Positions 1-6,578 are shown, counted from the stretch's first letter. The stretch: DNA of 18,638 nt from Leptolyngbyaceae cyanobacterium M65_K2018_010 (GCA_015295885.1 DVEE01000281.1:1-18638), one strand, 5' to 3'. The notes: generated by a model from the letters alone, not told the origin. A program made the numbers and translations.

Positions 1-31
1 TCATCAGGTGCTCCATTTGTTTTTGACGCAT
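1..31 (-). CDS. start of a reading frame running off the left edge; candidate first integron cassette gene (partial)
   Basis: On the minus strand an ATG at 31-29 opens ten codons (MRQKQMEHLM) with no stop before the window ends. It begins only 8 nt downstream of a GTTRRRY core site (46-40), the usual spacing between a cassette boundary and its gene. It points away from the integrase, as cassette genes do. Nothing can be said about the product from ten residues. Open frames of this length are common by chance, so the call rests on position alone. Confidence 0.3.
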   Translation of the reverse strand, partial: MRQKQMEHLM

Positions 32-39
32 AACTATGT

Positions 40-46
40 ATTCAAC
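40..46 (-). other. candidate attI/cassette core site GTTGAAT
   Basis: The minus strand reads GTTGAAT from 46 to 40, a full match to the integron core GTTRRRY, oriented away from intI as required. It sits at the outer edge of repeat unit 1, where the repeat array stops. Integron strand exchange occurs between G and TT, here between 46 and 45. A 7-nt degenerate motif is weak alone; position and orientation carry the call. Confidence 0.4.
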
Positions 47-74
47 CGCAACGAGCGATCTAATACACCTCTAG

Positions 75-103
75 AGTATATTGGACCGCTAGTTGCGGTC
101 TAA
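75..103 (-). promoter_or_regulatory. possible leftward cassette promoter (Pc) inside the repeat array
   Basis: On the minus strand TATACT (80-75) is five of six to the -10 consensus. It lies exactly 17 nt after TTAGAC (103-98), a poor -35 that is part of repeat unit 2. Transcription would start near 68 and run toward the candidate cassette. Integrons usually have a Pc in attI or intI, so the place is sensible, but the -35 is weak. Confidence 0.25.
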
Positions 104-136
104 TATCCTTCATAAAAGTTTCACCCGCTGGTCGCG

Positions 137-143
137 GTCTAAC
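137..143 (-). other. second GTTRRRY match (GTTAGAC) inside repeat unit 3
   Basis: Minus-strand GTTAGAC from 143 to 137 also matches GTTRRRY and has the right orientation. The other repeat units carry ATTAGAC or ATTAGAT at the same place, so only this copy has the essential G. It could be an alternative or ancestral crossover point, or simply an integrase-binding arm. Confidence 0.3.
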
Positions 144-268
144 CCCCCAAATCCAGGGTTTTTGCCGCTGGTTGTGGTCTAATTCCTCAGTCGGGAGATT
201 AGACCGCTGAGGCTGGATGGTTTTACGGCAGTACTCTTGTTCTGCCTGGATTTATGGGTAATACTGAG

Positions 269-274
269 TATAAT
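269..274 (+). promoter_or_regulatory. perfect -10 box for intI
   Basis: TATAAT at 269-274 lies 21 nt before the preferred intI ATG at 296. No good -35 is seen 16-18 nt upstream. If transcription starts near 281, the upstream ATG at 254 would not be in the message, which supports the 296 start. Confidence 0.4.
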
Positions 275-295
275 TTATTACTTAGGATTGCCGGG

Positions 296-1273
296 ATGAG
301 TACATCGTCTAGCCCTCAACCACCGCGTTTGCTCGATCAGGTCAAGCAGGTGATACGGCTCAAGCACTACAGCCTCAGGACAGAAGAGGCCTATATCCAT
401 TACATTCGTCAATACATTCTGTTTCACAACAAGCGCCATCCCAAAGACATGGGGGTGGATGAAATTCGAGCCTATCTGTCTCATCTAGCGGTCGAGAAGC
501 AGGTAGCGGCCTCCACTCAAAATGTGGCCCTCAGTGCTCTACTGTTTTTGTATCAAAAGGTACTCAAAGTCGAACTACCCTATATCGACCATATCGAACG
601 AGCCCAAAAACCAATCAGGCTCCCTGTTGTCTTTACGCGCACAGAGGTCAACTTGGTTTTGAGTCACCTCCAGGGAGTACATCATCTGCTCGCCAGCCTG
701 TTGTATGGCTCGGGTCTTCGCCTGAGCGAGTGCTTGCGGCTCAGGGTAAAGGATCTGGATTTTGAGTATCGCCAGATCACGGTGCGTGATGGCAAAGGCG
801 AGGTAGATCGCCAGACTATGCTGCCCGAATCGCTCATTGCCCCCCTGAAACGGCAACTAGAGCACGCCAGGTGGTTGCATCAGCAGGATTTGTCGGAAGG
901 GTTTGGGGCGGTATATCTGCCCTATGCGCTGGAACGCAAGTACCCCAAGGCCAATCGGCAGTGGGAGTGGCAGTATGTGTTTCCGGCCGAGCGGCGATCT
1001 CGCGATCCTCGTTCGGGTGAAATTCGACGCCACCATCTGTTAGAAGATTCCTTGCAGCGGGCTGTCAAGCGGGCGATTCAGCAATCCAAGATTACAAAAC
1101 ATAGTAGTTGCCATACCTTTCGCCACAGTTTTGCCACCCATCTGCTTGAGGACGGTTACGACATCCGCACGATTCAAGAGCTATTGGGCCATAAGGATGT
1201 GAAAACCACGATGATCTACACCCATGTGTTGAATCGCGGCGGGCGTGGGGTGCGGAGTCCTCTGGATGGTTAG
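296..1273 (+). CDS. intI: integron integrase (IntI-type tyrosine recombinase)
   Basis: A site-specific recombinase that would capture and excise gene cassettes by attI x attC recombination. The 325 residues contain the N-terminal SAM-like domain (about 12-95) and the catalytic domain. The catalytic set is complete: R142, K167, H273-x-x-R276, H299 and nucleophile Y308. The IntI-specific insert, absent from XerC/XerD, is present at about 205-250 (YALERKYPKA, WQYVFPA, RDPRSG, RRHHL). The C-terminus (IYTHVLNRGGRGVRSPLD) is the classic integron-integrase ending. Length fits the family (about 320-340 aa). ATG 296 is chosen over ATG 254: AGGA lies 8 nt before it, the protein then begins just before the conserved LLDQ segment, and a TATAAT sits between the two starts. 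The gene appears intact and is convergent with leuS. Confidence 0.93.
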   Translation: MSTSSSPQPPRLLDQVKQVIRLKHYSLRTEEAYIHYIRQYILFHNKRHPKDMGVDEIRAYLSHLAVEKQVAASTQNVALSALLFLYQKVLKVELPYIDHIERAQKPIRLPVVFTRTEVNLVLSHLQGVHHLLASLLYGSGLRLSECLRLRVKDLDFEYRQITVRDGKGEVDRQTMLPESLIAPLKRQLEHARWLHQQDLSEGFGAVYLPYALERKYPKANRQWEWQYVFPAERRSRDPRSGEIRRHHLLEDSLQRAVKRAIQQSKITKHSSCHTFRHSFATHLLEDGYDIRTIQELLGHKDVKTTMIYTHVLNRGGRGVRSPLDG

Positions 1274-1386
1274 TTCAACGGGCGGAGGTTGGCCTACAAT
1301 CCCTGACCCCCCAAGGCCAAGGGTAGGCTGGCCCGGTCATCAGGTTTGGGTGCTCATGGTCCCTATGTCCTATTTGACAAAACATT

Positions 1387-1422
1387 CCAGCCTGGCTTCA
1401 GCCCTCCCCAGCCTGGCTGGGG
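1387..1422. repeat. direct repeat plus perfect hairpin in the intI-leuS convergent gap
   Basis: CCAGCCTGGCT occurs at 1387-1397 and 1408-1418. The second copy lies within a perfect 7-bp inverted repeat, CCCCAGC (1406-1412) / GCTGGGG (1416-1422), with a 3-nt loop. No T-run follows on either strand. It may end transcription from both converging genes or be a small dispersed palindrome. The rest of this 248-bp gap shows no gene or attC-like site. Confidence 0.45.
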
Positions 1423-1521
1423 CCATCTCAGACAGGACTAAAACATGCCTGCTTGAGCCAGATGCTCAGAATTGGCAGGCCGTTTCCCCATGGCCTGCGG
1501 TCAAGTCATCCCTCTGACGGC

Positions 1522-4146
1522 CTAACCGGCCACCACAAAGTTCACCAGCTTACCCGGCACCACGATCACCTTTTTAATTTCCTTCCCTTCCAGGTAGCGC
1601 TGGGCCACCTCAGATTCGCGGGCGTACTGTTCCAGGGCGGCTTGGTCGGAGTCAGCGGGCACGACTAGGGTGCCGCGGGTTTTACCCATGATTTGAATCA
1701 CCAGGGTAATTTCCTCGGCCACCAAAGCGGCGGGATCGTAGGCTGGCCAGGGGGCCTGATGCACGGAACCGGCCTGGCCCAGTTGATGCCAGAGTTCGTC
1801 GGCGATATGGGGGGCAAAGGGGGCCAGCAGTAACACCAGGGCACGAATGCCCTCTCCATAGACCGGCGAGTCTTTACCGGCAGCCTCGCTGAGAGCGTTG
1901 CTCAGCTTCATCAGTTCCGACACGGCGGTGTTGAACTGGTAGTCGCCATCGATGTCTTCGGTGATTGCCTGAATGGCGGCGTGGACCGCGCGACGCAGGG
2001 TTTTCTCCTCTTTGGAAAGAGTCGCCTGGCCAGCCGCCCCTATGGGAGGAAGGGAGAGGGTGGGATTTTGGCTGATGAATTCCGTGACCAGCCGCCAGAC
2101 TCGGTTGAGGAAGCGGAATTGGCCTTCCACATCGGCATCATCCCACTCCAGGTCTTTTTCTGGGGGAGCTTTGAAGAGAATGAACATGCGAGCCGTATCG
2201 GCCCCGTACTTGGCCAGGACGGCCTGAGGATCGACGCCGTTGTACTTGGACTTCGACATTTTTTCGTAGAAGACCTCCAGGGGATCCCCCGTTTCGGGAT
2301 CGACCGGGTTTGCCGGATCGGTAATTTGGGCGAGGGGCACGTACTTGCCGGTCTTGGGGTTTTTGTAGGTGAGGTTTTGCACCATGCCCTGGGTCAGCAG
2401 CCGCTGAAAGGGCTCATCGAAGTTGAGCAGGCCCCGATCGCGCAACACCTTGGTCAAAAACCGAGAATACAGCAGGTGCAGAATCGCGTGTTCAATCCCC
2501 CCCACGTACTGATCCACCGGCATCCAGTCGTTGACCTTGGTGGGATCAAAGGCCTGTTTGGCGTTCTGGGCATCGGTGTAGCGTAAAAAGTACCAGGACG
2601 AGTCAATAAAGGTGTCCATGGTATCTGTTTCCCGTTGGGCGGGCCGACCACAGGTGGGGCAGGGCACATTCACCCAGGTGTCCAGTTGAGCCAGGGGTGA
2701 AGCTCCCCGGCCCGAAAATTCCACATCCTCCGGTAGGGTGACGGGCAGTTGATCATCGGGCACGGGCACTGGGCCGCATTCACCGCAATGCACCACCGGA
2801 ATCGGCACGCCCCAGTACCGTTGGCGGGATATCAGCCAGTCGCGCAGGCGATAGTTGGCTTCTCCCTGGCCCTGGCCCTGGGCTTCTAGCCATTGAATCG
2901 CCGCCGCAACGCTCTGGCCCTCGCCCTTACCGGCTGGGATGCCATTCAACGGGCCGGAGTTGACCATAACGCCCTCGCCGGGCCAAGCGGCGGTCAGGGT
3001 GTCCCCATCCAGCCTCTCACCCTCCGGCTGTACCACCACGTTGACCGGCAGGTTAAACTTGCGGGCAAACTCAAAGTCTCGCTGGTCGTGGGCGGGGACG
3101 GCCATAATGGCACCGGTGCCGTAGCCCATCAGCACATAGTCGGCAATCCAGATGGGGATTTTCTCGCCGTTGACCGGGTTCACCGCGTAGCTGCCCGTCC
3201 ATACCCCCGTTTTCTCCCGGTCTTCAGCGGTGCGGTCGATTTCACTCTTGGCGGCGGCTTCCTTGCGGTAGTCGTCCACGGCGGCGACTCGGTCGGGGGC
3301 GGTGAGCTTCTCCACCAGGGGGTGTTCCGGGGAGAGCACCATGAAGGTGGCCCCCCAGAGGGTATCGGGCCGGGTAGTAAAGACCGGTAATTTGTCCCCC
3401 TGCTCCGTTTTAAACACCACCCGCGCCCCGGTGGACTTGCCAATCCAGTTCGCCTGCATGGTACGCACCCGTTCGGGCCAACCGGATAGTTGCTCCAGGT
3501 CGTTCAGCAATTCCTCGGCGTAGTCGGTAATTTTGAGAAACCACTGGCGCAGCAGTTTCTTTTCCACCAGCGCCCCCGATCGCCAGGAGCGCCCCTCACT
3601 ATCCACCTGCTCGTTGGCCAGCACCGTTTGATCGACGGGGTCCCAGTTCACCGCCGCCTCTTTCTGGTAGGCCAGCCCCATCTGGAGCATTTGCAGAAAA
3701 ATCCACTGGGTCCAGCGGTAGTAGTCCGGGGAGCAGGTGGCCACCTCCCGCCCCCAGTCGTAGGACAGGCCCAGTTCCTTGAGCTGCGATCGCATCTGGG
3801 CAATATTTTGGTACGTCCATTGGGCCGGGTGAATGCCCCGATCAATGGCGGCATTTTCCGCCGGCAGGCCAAAGGCATCCCAACCCATCGGGTGCAGCAC
3901 CCGATAGCCCTGCATCCGCCGCACCCGCGCCACCACGTCGGTAATCGTGTAGTTTCGCACATGGCCCATGTGCAGATTCCCCGATGGGTAGGGAAACATC
4001 GACAGGGCATAGAACTTAGGGCGATCGTCGTCCTCCGTCGCCTCATCTAGCCGCTGCTCAGCCCAAACCTGCTGCCACTTAGCCTCAATTTCAGCGGGGA
4101 TGTATTTGGACTCCAAAGCCCTGACTCCTACTTCTACTTCTGCCAT
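1522..4146 (-). CDS. leuS: leucyl-tRNA synthetase
   Basis: Charges tRNA-Leu with leucine in the cytoplasm, with post-transfer editing. It is 874 aa, typical of bacterial LeuS. Class I signatures are present: HMGH at residues 59-62 (HIGH box) and KMSKS at about 629-633. The CP1 editing domain is visible through the T-rich segment TTRPDTLWGATF (about 250) and MAVPAHDQRDFEFA (about 350). Two cysteine pairs, CGEC and CPTC at about 450-495, form the usual ZN1 module before DTFIDSSWYF. The C-terminal anticodon-binding domain is complete. ATG 4146 is the natural start (MAEVEVGVRALESKYIP), but no clear Shine-Dalgarno is seen. Adjacent genes are convergent or divergent, so leuS is probably transcribed alone. 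Confidence 0.98.
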   Translation of the reverse strand: MAEVEVGVRALESKYIPAEIEAKWQQVWAEQRLDEATEDDDRPKFYALSMFPYPSGNLHMGHVRNYTITDVVARVRRMQGYRVLHPMGWDAFGLPAENAAIDRGIHPAQWTYQNIAQMRSQLKELGLSYDWGREVATCSPDYYRWTQWIFLQMLQMGLAYQKEAAVNWDPVDQTVLANEQVDSEGRSWRSGALVEKKLLRQWFLKITDYAEELLNDLEQLSGWPERVRTMQANWIGKSTGARVVFKTEQGDKLPVFTTRPDTLWGATFMVLSPEHPLVEKLTAPDRVAAVDDYRKEAAAKSEIDRTAEDREKTGVWTGSYAVNPVNGEKIPIWIADYVLMGYGTGAIMAVPAHDQRDFEFARKFNLPVNVVVQPEGERLDGDTLTAAWPGEGVMVNSGPLNGIPAGKGEGQSVAAAIQWLEAQGQGQGEANYRLRDWLISRQRYWGVPIPVVHCGECGPVPVPDDQLPVTLPEDVEFSGRGASPLAQLDTWVNVPCPTCGRPAQRETDTMDTFIDSSWYFLRYTDAQNAKQAFDPTKVNDWMPVDQYVGGIEHAILHLLYSRFLTKVLRDRGLLNFDEPFQRLLTQGMVQNLTYKNPKTGKYVPLAQITDPANPVDPETGDPLEVFYEKMSKSKYNGVDPQAVLAKYGADTARMFILFKAPPEKDLEWDDADVEGQFRFLNRVWRLVTEFISQNPTLSLPPIGAAGQATLSKEEKTLRRAVHAAIQAITEDIDGDYQFNTAVSELMKLSNALSEAAGKDSPVYGEGIRALVLLLAPFAPHIADELWHQLGQAGSVHQAPWPAYDPAALVAEEITLVIQIMGKTRGTLVVPADSDQAALEQYARESEVAQRYLEGKEIKKVIVVPGKLVNFVVAG

Positions 4147-4157
4147 GGTGCGAACTG

Positions 4158-4167
4158 TATCATGATA
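4158..4167. promoter_or_regulatory. palindrome TATCATGATA upstream of leuS
   Basis: A perfect 10-bp palindrome 11 nt upstream of the leuS ATG, in the 190-bp region divergent to the Crp-like gene. It could overlap the leuS transcription start or be a small operator. Nothing identifies a binding protein. Confidence 0.2.
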
Positions 4168-4336
4168 ACGATGAGTGGGCAGCCCTTGGCAAGCACTCAG
4201 CCAGGGGGAGAATGGCCTTCAGCCCGGCAGAGTCAACTCACTTTTGCTGGCCCTGGGGCTACAGGTTACTTCATCGGGATCGGCGGCGGCCTGGGCGTTT
4301 AGGGGACAATCACGAAGTTAGAAGGTTGCGTATTCT

Positions 4337-5137
4337 ATGGCCAAGCACAAGAGCCAGCATTTATCCTCAGCACCCATCGCGATTCTGACCTCTAGCAGTT
4401 TCTTATTCCAAGGTCTAAGCGACCAAGACCTGTGCAAGCATCTCGATCCCAATGCCCTGGTAACTGAAAAACTCTACTCCAACCGGCCTATTTACACGGC
4501 CTTTCGTCCGCAAGCCTGGTTAGATTATCTATACGTGGTGATTGATGGTGGTCCGGTAATCATGCGGAGTACCCCCTTGGATCGGGTGATTGCAATCACC
4601 TACCCTGGCGGCGGCTTTGGTATGCGTTGCTTGCCGGTCGGGCCGGGTCTAGTGGTCAGGGCCTTCCCCAGTTTGGTCGAAGCCTACAAAACCACCGATG
4701 TTATCAAGGTGCCGGTGGCCGCCGTACAAGCCCTTTACGATCAAAACGAGCTGTTTCGTCAGCGGTATCACCTGCTGTTCGAGCTACGGGAAAAGTTTCA
4801 GTATCACCTGTTGAACTGCAGCACCTATCCTCCCCAGGCGGTAGCTTCCTTGCTGCGGGCCCTCATTTTTCAAGAGCGCAGCCTAGGTAGGCAGCCGGTT
4901 GCCGGTTCCCCCGCCAGTTACTGCTTTGATTTACCTATCGATCTGATTGCCCGGGCCTGCCAACTGAACCACCGCACCGTTGAGCAGGTGCTCAAGGGCC
5001 TATCGAAAGCCGGCTATATGCAAACTAGCAAGACCCTTGAGGCCGCCAATGACCAAGTCATTGTAGTGGACCCCGAGGGCCTGAAGGAAGTTTACGGCGC
5101 TACCCGCGATAAGGTGTCTTGGTGGCCCCTGAAGTAG
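4337..5137 (+). CDS. Crp/Fnr-type transcriptional regulator
   Basis: 266 aa. Residues about 20-135 resemble a degenerate cyclic-nucleotide-binding-like beta-roll. Residues about 145-165 look like the long dimer helix. Residues about 198-230 (LPIDLIARACQLNHRTVEQVLKGLSKAGYM) form a clear Crp-type helix-turn-helix with the recognition helix at HRTVEQVLKGL. The phosphate-binding signature of cAMP binders (GE...RxA) is not visible, so cAMP binding is doubtful and the effector is unknown. It is divergent from leuS and followed by a 318-bp gap, so it is likely monocistronic. ATG 4337 has GAAGG 11 nt upstream. Family assignment is firm at the HTH and weaker at the N-terminus; no target can be inferred. 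Confidence 0.75.
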   Translation: MAKHKSQHLSSAPIAILTSSSFLFQGLSDQDLCKHLDPNALVTEKLYSNRPIYTAFRPQAWLDYLYVVIDGGPVIMRSTPLDRVIAITYPGGGFGMRCLPVGPGLVVRAFPSLVEAYKTTDVIKVPVAAVQALYDQNELFRQRYHLLFELREKFQYHLLNCSTYPPQAVASLLRALIFQERSLGRQPVAGSPASYCFDLPIDLIARACQLNHRTVEQVLKGLSKAGYMQTSKTLEAANDQVIVVDPEGLKEVYGATRDKVSWWPLK

Positions 5138-5249
5138 AGCGGGGCAGGATCCTAAGGCTGTTTGAGGCGCCCCCTGCTAGGCCACCCAACCCTGTCAATA
5201 AACTTGGAAGCTCCTGCTGTGCTCAGCTCCCTGACTAAAAGAGAGGGAA

Positions 5250-5280
5250 CTGGAAGGGGGGGATGGACTCCCGCTTCCAG
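5250..5280. repeat. 7-bp inverted repeat CTGGAAG/CTTCCAG
   Basis: CTGGAAG (5250-5256) pairs with CTTCCAG (5274-5280) across 17 nt that include a G-run and CCC, which could extend the stem. No T-run follows on the plus strand. It lies about 110 nt after the Crp-like gene and may terminate or stabilise its message. Confidence 0.3.
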
Positions 5281-5376
5281 AGGGCGAGGGGGTGGACTTT
5301 GACCTGAGCTCAACCGCCGGGGTGGGAGAGGGGAACTGTGGTTAGCGAACGAGGTGGAGGGCTGCCGGCAGAAATC

Positions 5377-5410
5377 AAAAAAAATCGAGGCGGCCTTTCG
5401 GCTGACTCGA
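5377..5410 (-). terminator. intrinsic terminator of the holin-like gene
   Basis: Read on the minus strand, TCGAG pairs with CTCGA. An inner GCC-GAAA-GGC tetraloop hairpin is separated from it by a 3x3 internal loop, and a run of eight T follows (5384-5377). It lies 46 nt past the stop codon of the gene ending at 5456. Stem plus U-tract is a standard Rho-independent layout, though the stem is interrupted. Confidence 0.7.
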
Positions 5411-5426
5411 CTACCTGGTAACTTAT

Positions 5427-5445
5427 CCAGCCAGGAACCGGCTGG
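5427..5445 (-). repeat. small hairpin just after the holin-like stop codon
   Basis: CCAGCC (5427-5432) and GGCTGG (5440-5445) form a perfect 6-bp stem with a 7-nt loop, 11 nt past the stop. There is no T-run of its own. It probably protects the 3' end together with the terminator that follows. Confidence 0.35.
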
Positions 5446-5455
5446 CCTAGGGTGG

Positions 5456-5821
5456 CTAGTAAACCAACAGGCCAACACTCCTCAGCAGCCAGTTCAGGAT
5501 AGAACTAACAATAGCCAGGGCGATCGCCCCCATAATCGCACTCCAAAGGCCCCAGCGGAGGCGAAACCCTTCAATTAACCAGGCGGCCAGGCCAAAAACA
5601 ATAATGGAACCGATGAGGGGAATTAAGCCCAAGCTCAAAACTCCTGTCATCGTCCGAAAGGCCTGGGGAAAGAGGGCCCAAATCCCGTTAAAGGCTCCAA
5701 TAATCGCTCCGGCCAGCAAAGCCTTGATGGGGCTATCAATTTCTACTCCAACCGGTGGAATCTTGGAAATGATCAGCAAACTAACGGCCAGCACTAAAAC
5801 ACTAATCAGAAAGTAAACCAT
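5456..5821 (-). CDS. four-helix membrane protein, phage-holin-4 (superfamily IV) type
   Basis: 121 aa, almost entirely hydrophobic. Membrane segments are predicted by eye at about 2-20, 31-50, 61-84 and 90-116, with short polar turns (EIDSP, RTMT, EGFRLR). Size, four-helix layout and the GxxGxxN/GLIPLIGS segments match the small family annotated as 'phage holin family protein' (Phage_holin_4_2), widespread in bacterial chromosomes without any prophage. No lysis genes or phage genes lie nearby, so a lytic role is unlikely and the true function is unknown. ATG 5821 is the only suitable start; GAGG lies about 10 nt upstream. It has its own terminator on one side and a possible one upstream on the other, so it is probably a single-gene unit. 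Confidence 0.75.
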   Translation of the reverse strand: MVYFLISVLVLAVSLLIISKIPPVGVEIDSPIKALLAGAIIGAFNGIWALFPQAFRTMTGVLSLGLIPLIGSIIVFGLAAWLIEGFRLRWGLWSAIMGAIALAIVSSILNWLLRSVGLLVY

Positions 5822-5910
5822 CGGATTTTTTACCTCACCCTTGAAAATAATGCTCAGTAGCCGAACTGGAAATTCATACCTTGGACTAGGTTCGACTCCT
5901 CGATTTCACT

Positions 5911-5923
5911 GCCTATACTAGGC
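5911..5923. promoter_or_regulatory. inverted repeat GCCTA-TAC-TAGGC upstream of the holin-like gene
   Basis: A perfect 5-bp inverted repeat with a 3-nt spacer, about 90 nt upstream of the ATG at 5821. It is followed by near-duplicate stretches, GGCGAAAACTC (5921) and GGCGTAAAACTC (5939). It might be an operator; no regulator can be named. Confidence 0.2.
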
Positions 5924-5955
5924 GAAAACTCAATTTTAGGCGTAAAACTCTCTGA

Positions 5956-5970
5956 AAAAGGATGCCTTTT
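5956..5970 (-). terminator. possible weak terminator of the 176-aa gene
   Basis: AAAAGG (5956-5961) and CCTTTT (5965-5970) form a 6-bp stem with loop ATG, so on the minus strand the stem itself ends in five T. It lies 23 nt beyond the stop at 5993. The stem is A-T rich and short, so efficiency would be low. Confidence 0.3.
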
Positions 5971-5992
5971 GTCGGTATCCCTAAACAGCCCC

Positions 5993-6523
5993 CTAAACCG
6001 GCAACCCCAGAGCCTCGGCTAGCTTATTTAAAACATCCCGCTCCCGCTCGCTGATCCGGCTAGAACCAATCCCCATCACACCGCCTTCCCGCTGCACCTC
6101 TGCCACCTTTTGGGCAATGGACATCAGCCAGGTTTTAAAGTCCGTGGCCTGAGCCCCAGTCACCTTAGTTTCCAGGATAGTGGCCACCTTCTGAAAATTC
6201 CCAACGGCGTAGTCCCGGGCCTCTTTAGCTTTTTTAAAGGTTTGCATCAACCCCAGCATTTCAAATTGCTTTTTCAGGATCAATTGCTCCCCAGACAGGG
6301 GCTCCTGGGAGTCAATTTCACTCAAGGAGGCAATCAATGCCGGAGCCAGGTCCCCTGCTACATCTAGGCGCTTGAGTTCTTCCCCAACAATGGTAACCCC
6401 AGCCTTCAACTCTTGCAAAAAGGAAATCGGATCCACATTATCCGCCAGACATATAGCCATCACCGCATCCATCGGGGCCTTCAGCAGAGTGGACCATTCT
6501 TCATCGCTAAAGTACTGCCGCAT
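5993..6523 (-). CDS. conserved-looking hypothetical protein, helical, function unknown
   Basis: I do not recognise this protein. It is 176 aa and acidic to neutral. It has no signal peptide or membrane segment and a composition typical of an all-helical soluble protein: long amphipathic stretches at about 12-60, 75-130 (EQLILKKQFEMLGLMQTFKKAKEARD is the core) and 135-172. The C-terminal part, SRISERERDVLNKLAEALGL, looks like a helix-turn-helix-sized segment but is not diagnostic. ATG 6523 is preferred; the frame also opens four codons earlier at a TTG, which has no ribosome-binding support. It is divergent from pgi across 261 bp. Codon usage and GC resemble the neighbours, with no sign of transfer. 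Confidence 0.7.
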   Translation of the reverse strand: MRQYFSDEEWSTLLKAPMDAVMAICLADNVDPISFLQELKAGVTIVGEELKRLDVAGDLAPALIASLSEIDSQEPLSGEQLILKKQFEMLGLMQTFKKAKEARDYAVGNFQKVATILETKVTGAQATDFKTWLMSIAQKVAEVQREGGVMGIGSSRISERERDVLNKLAEALGLPV

Positions 6524-6578
6524 AGGATCACCCAAAACTAGTATTCGTCTTTCATTTCCACCTTATCGGCAAAAAATA

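Larger units (their letters stand above)
40..216. repeat. five variant inverted repeats at 39-40 nt spacing; candidate extended attI region
   Basis: Five units begin with CCGC at 46, 86, 125, 165 and 204 (steps 40, 39, 40, 39). Read on the minus strand, units 1-4 follow the consensus nTTAGACCGCAACCAGCGG. Unit 2 is a perfect 6-bp stem, GACCGC/GCGGTC at 84-100, with a 5-nt loop. Units 3 and 4 keep a 4-bp stem (one G-T pair in unit 4). Units 1 and 5 are degenerate on one arm. The 19-24 nt between units are unrelated. Integron attI sites lie directly upstream of intI and hold integrase-binding sites, including direct repeats in class 1. That position and the core-like arms (GTTAGAC in unit 3, ATTAGAC/ATTAGAT in the others) suggest integrase binding. 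A protein-binding operator array is the main alternative. Confidence 0.65.
5138..5455. other. non-coding interval between the Crp-like gene and the holin-like gene
   Basis: This 318-bp stretch between convergent genes holds no convincing gene. The one open frame here (minus strand, 108 codons, 5152-5478) overlaps the terminator and the holin-like gene's 3' end, and is Pro/Ser-rich. It contains three inverted repeats, described separately at 5250, 5377 and 5427. No tRNA or other RNA gene was recognised. Confidence 0.6.

Noticed and set aside
40..216. CRISPR array
   Set aside because: Repeats are short (about 19-21 nt), diverge between copies and are separated by only about 19 nt; no cas genes are present and the position upstream of intI fits attI better.
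40..216. Tandem attC sites of very small cassettes
   Set aside because: Unit period of 39-40 nt is below known attC size (about 57 nt or more) and there is no room for cassettes between units.
254..295. Upstream ATG (254) as the intI start
   Set aside because: A TATAAT box lies between 254 and 296, AGGA precedes 296, and the extra 14 residues do not resemble IntI N-termini.
1245..1668. Two plus-strand open frames after intI (90 and 71 codons)
   Set aside because: They overlap the intI end or the leuS 3' region, have no ribosome-binding site and have no protein-like composition.
5152..5478. 108-codon minus-strand frame
   Set aside because: It overlaps the terminator and the end of the holin-like gene, is Pro/Ser/Arg-rich and has no recognisable features.
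5456..5821. Prophage lysis module
   Set aside because: Only the holin-like gene is present; no endolysin, spanin, integrase or structural genes lie beside it. The integrase at 296-1273 is of integron type and 4 kb away.
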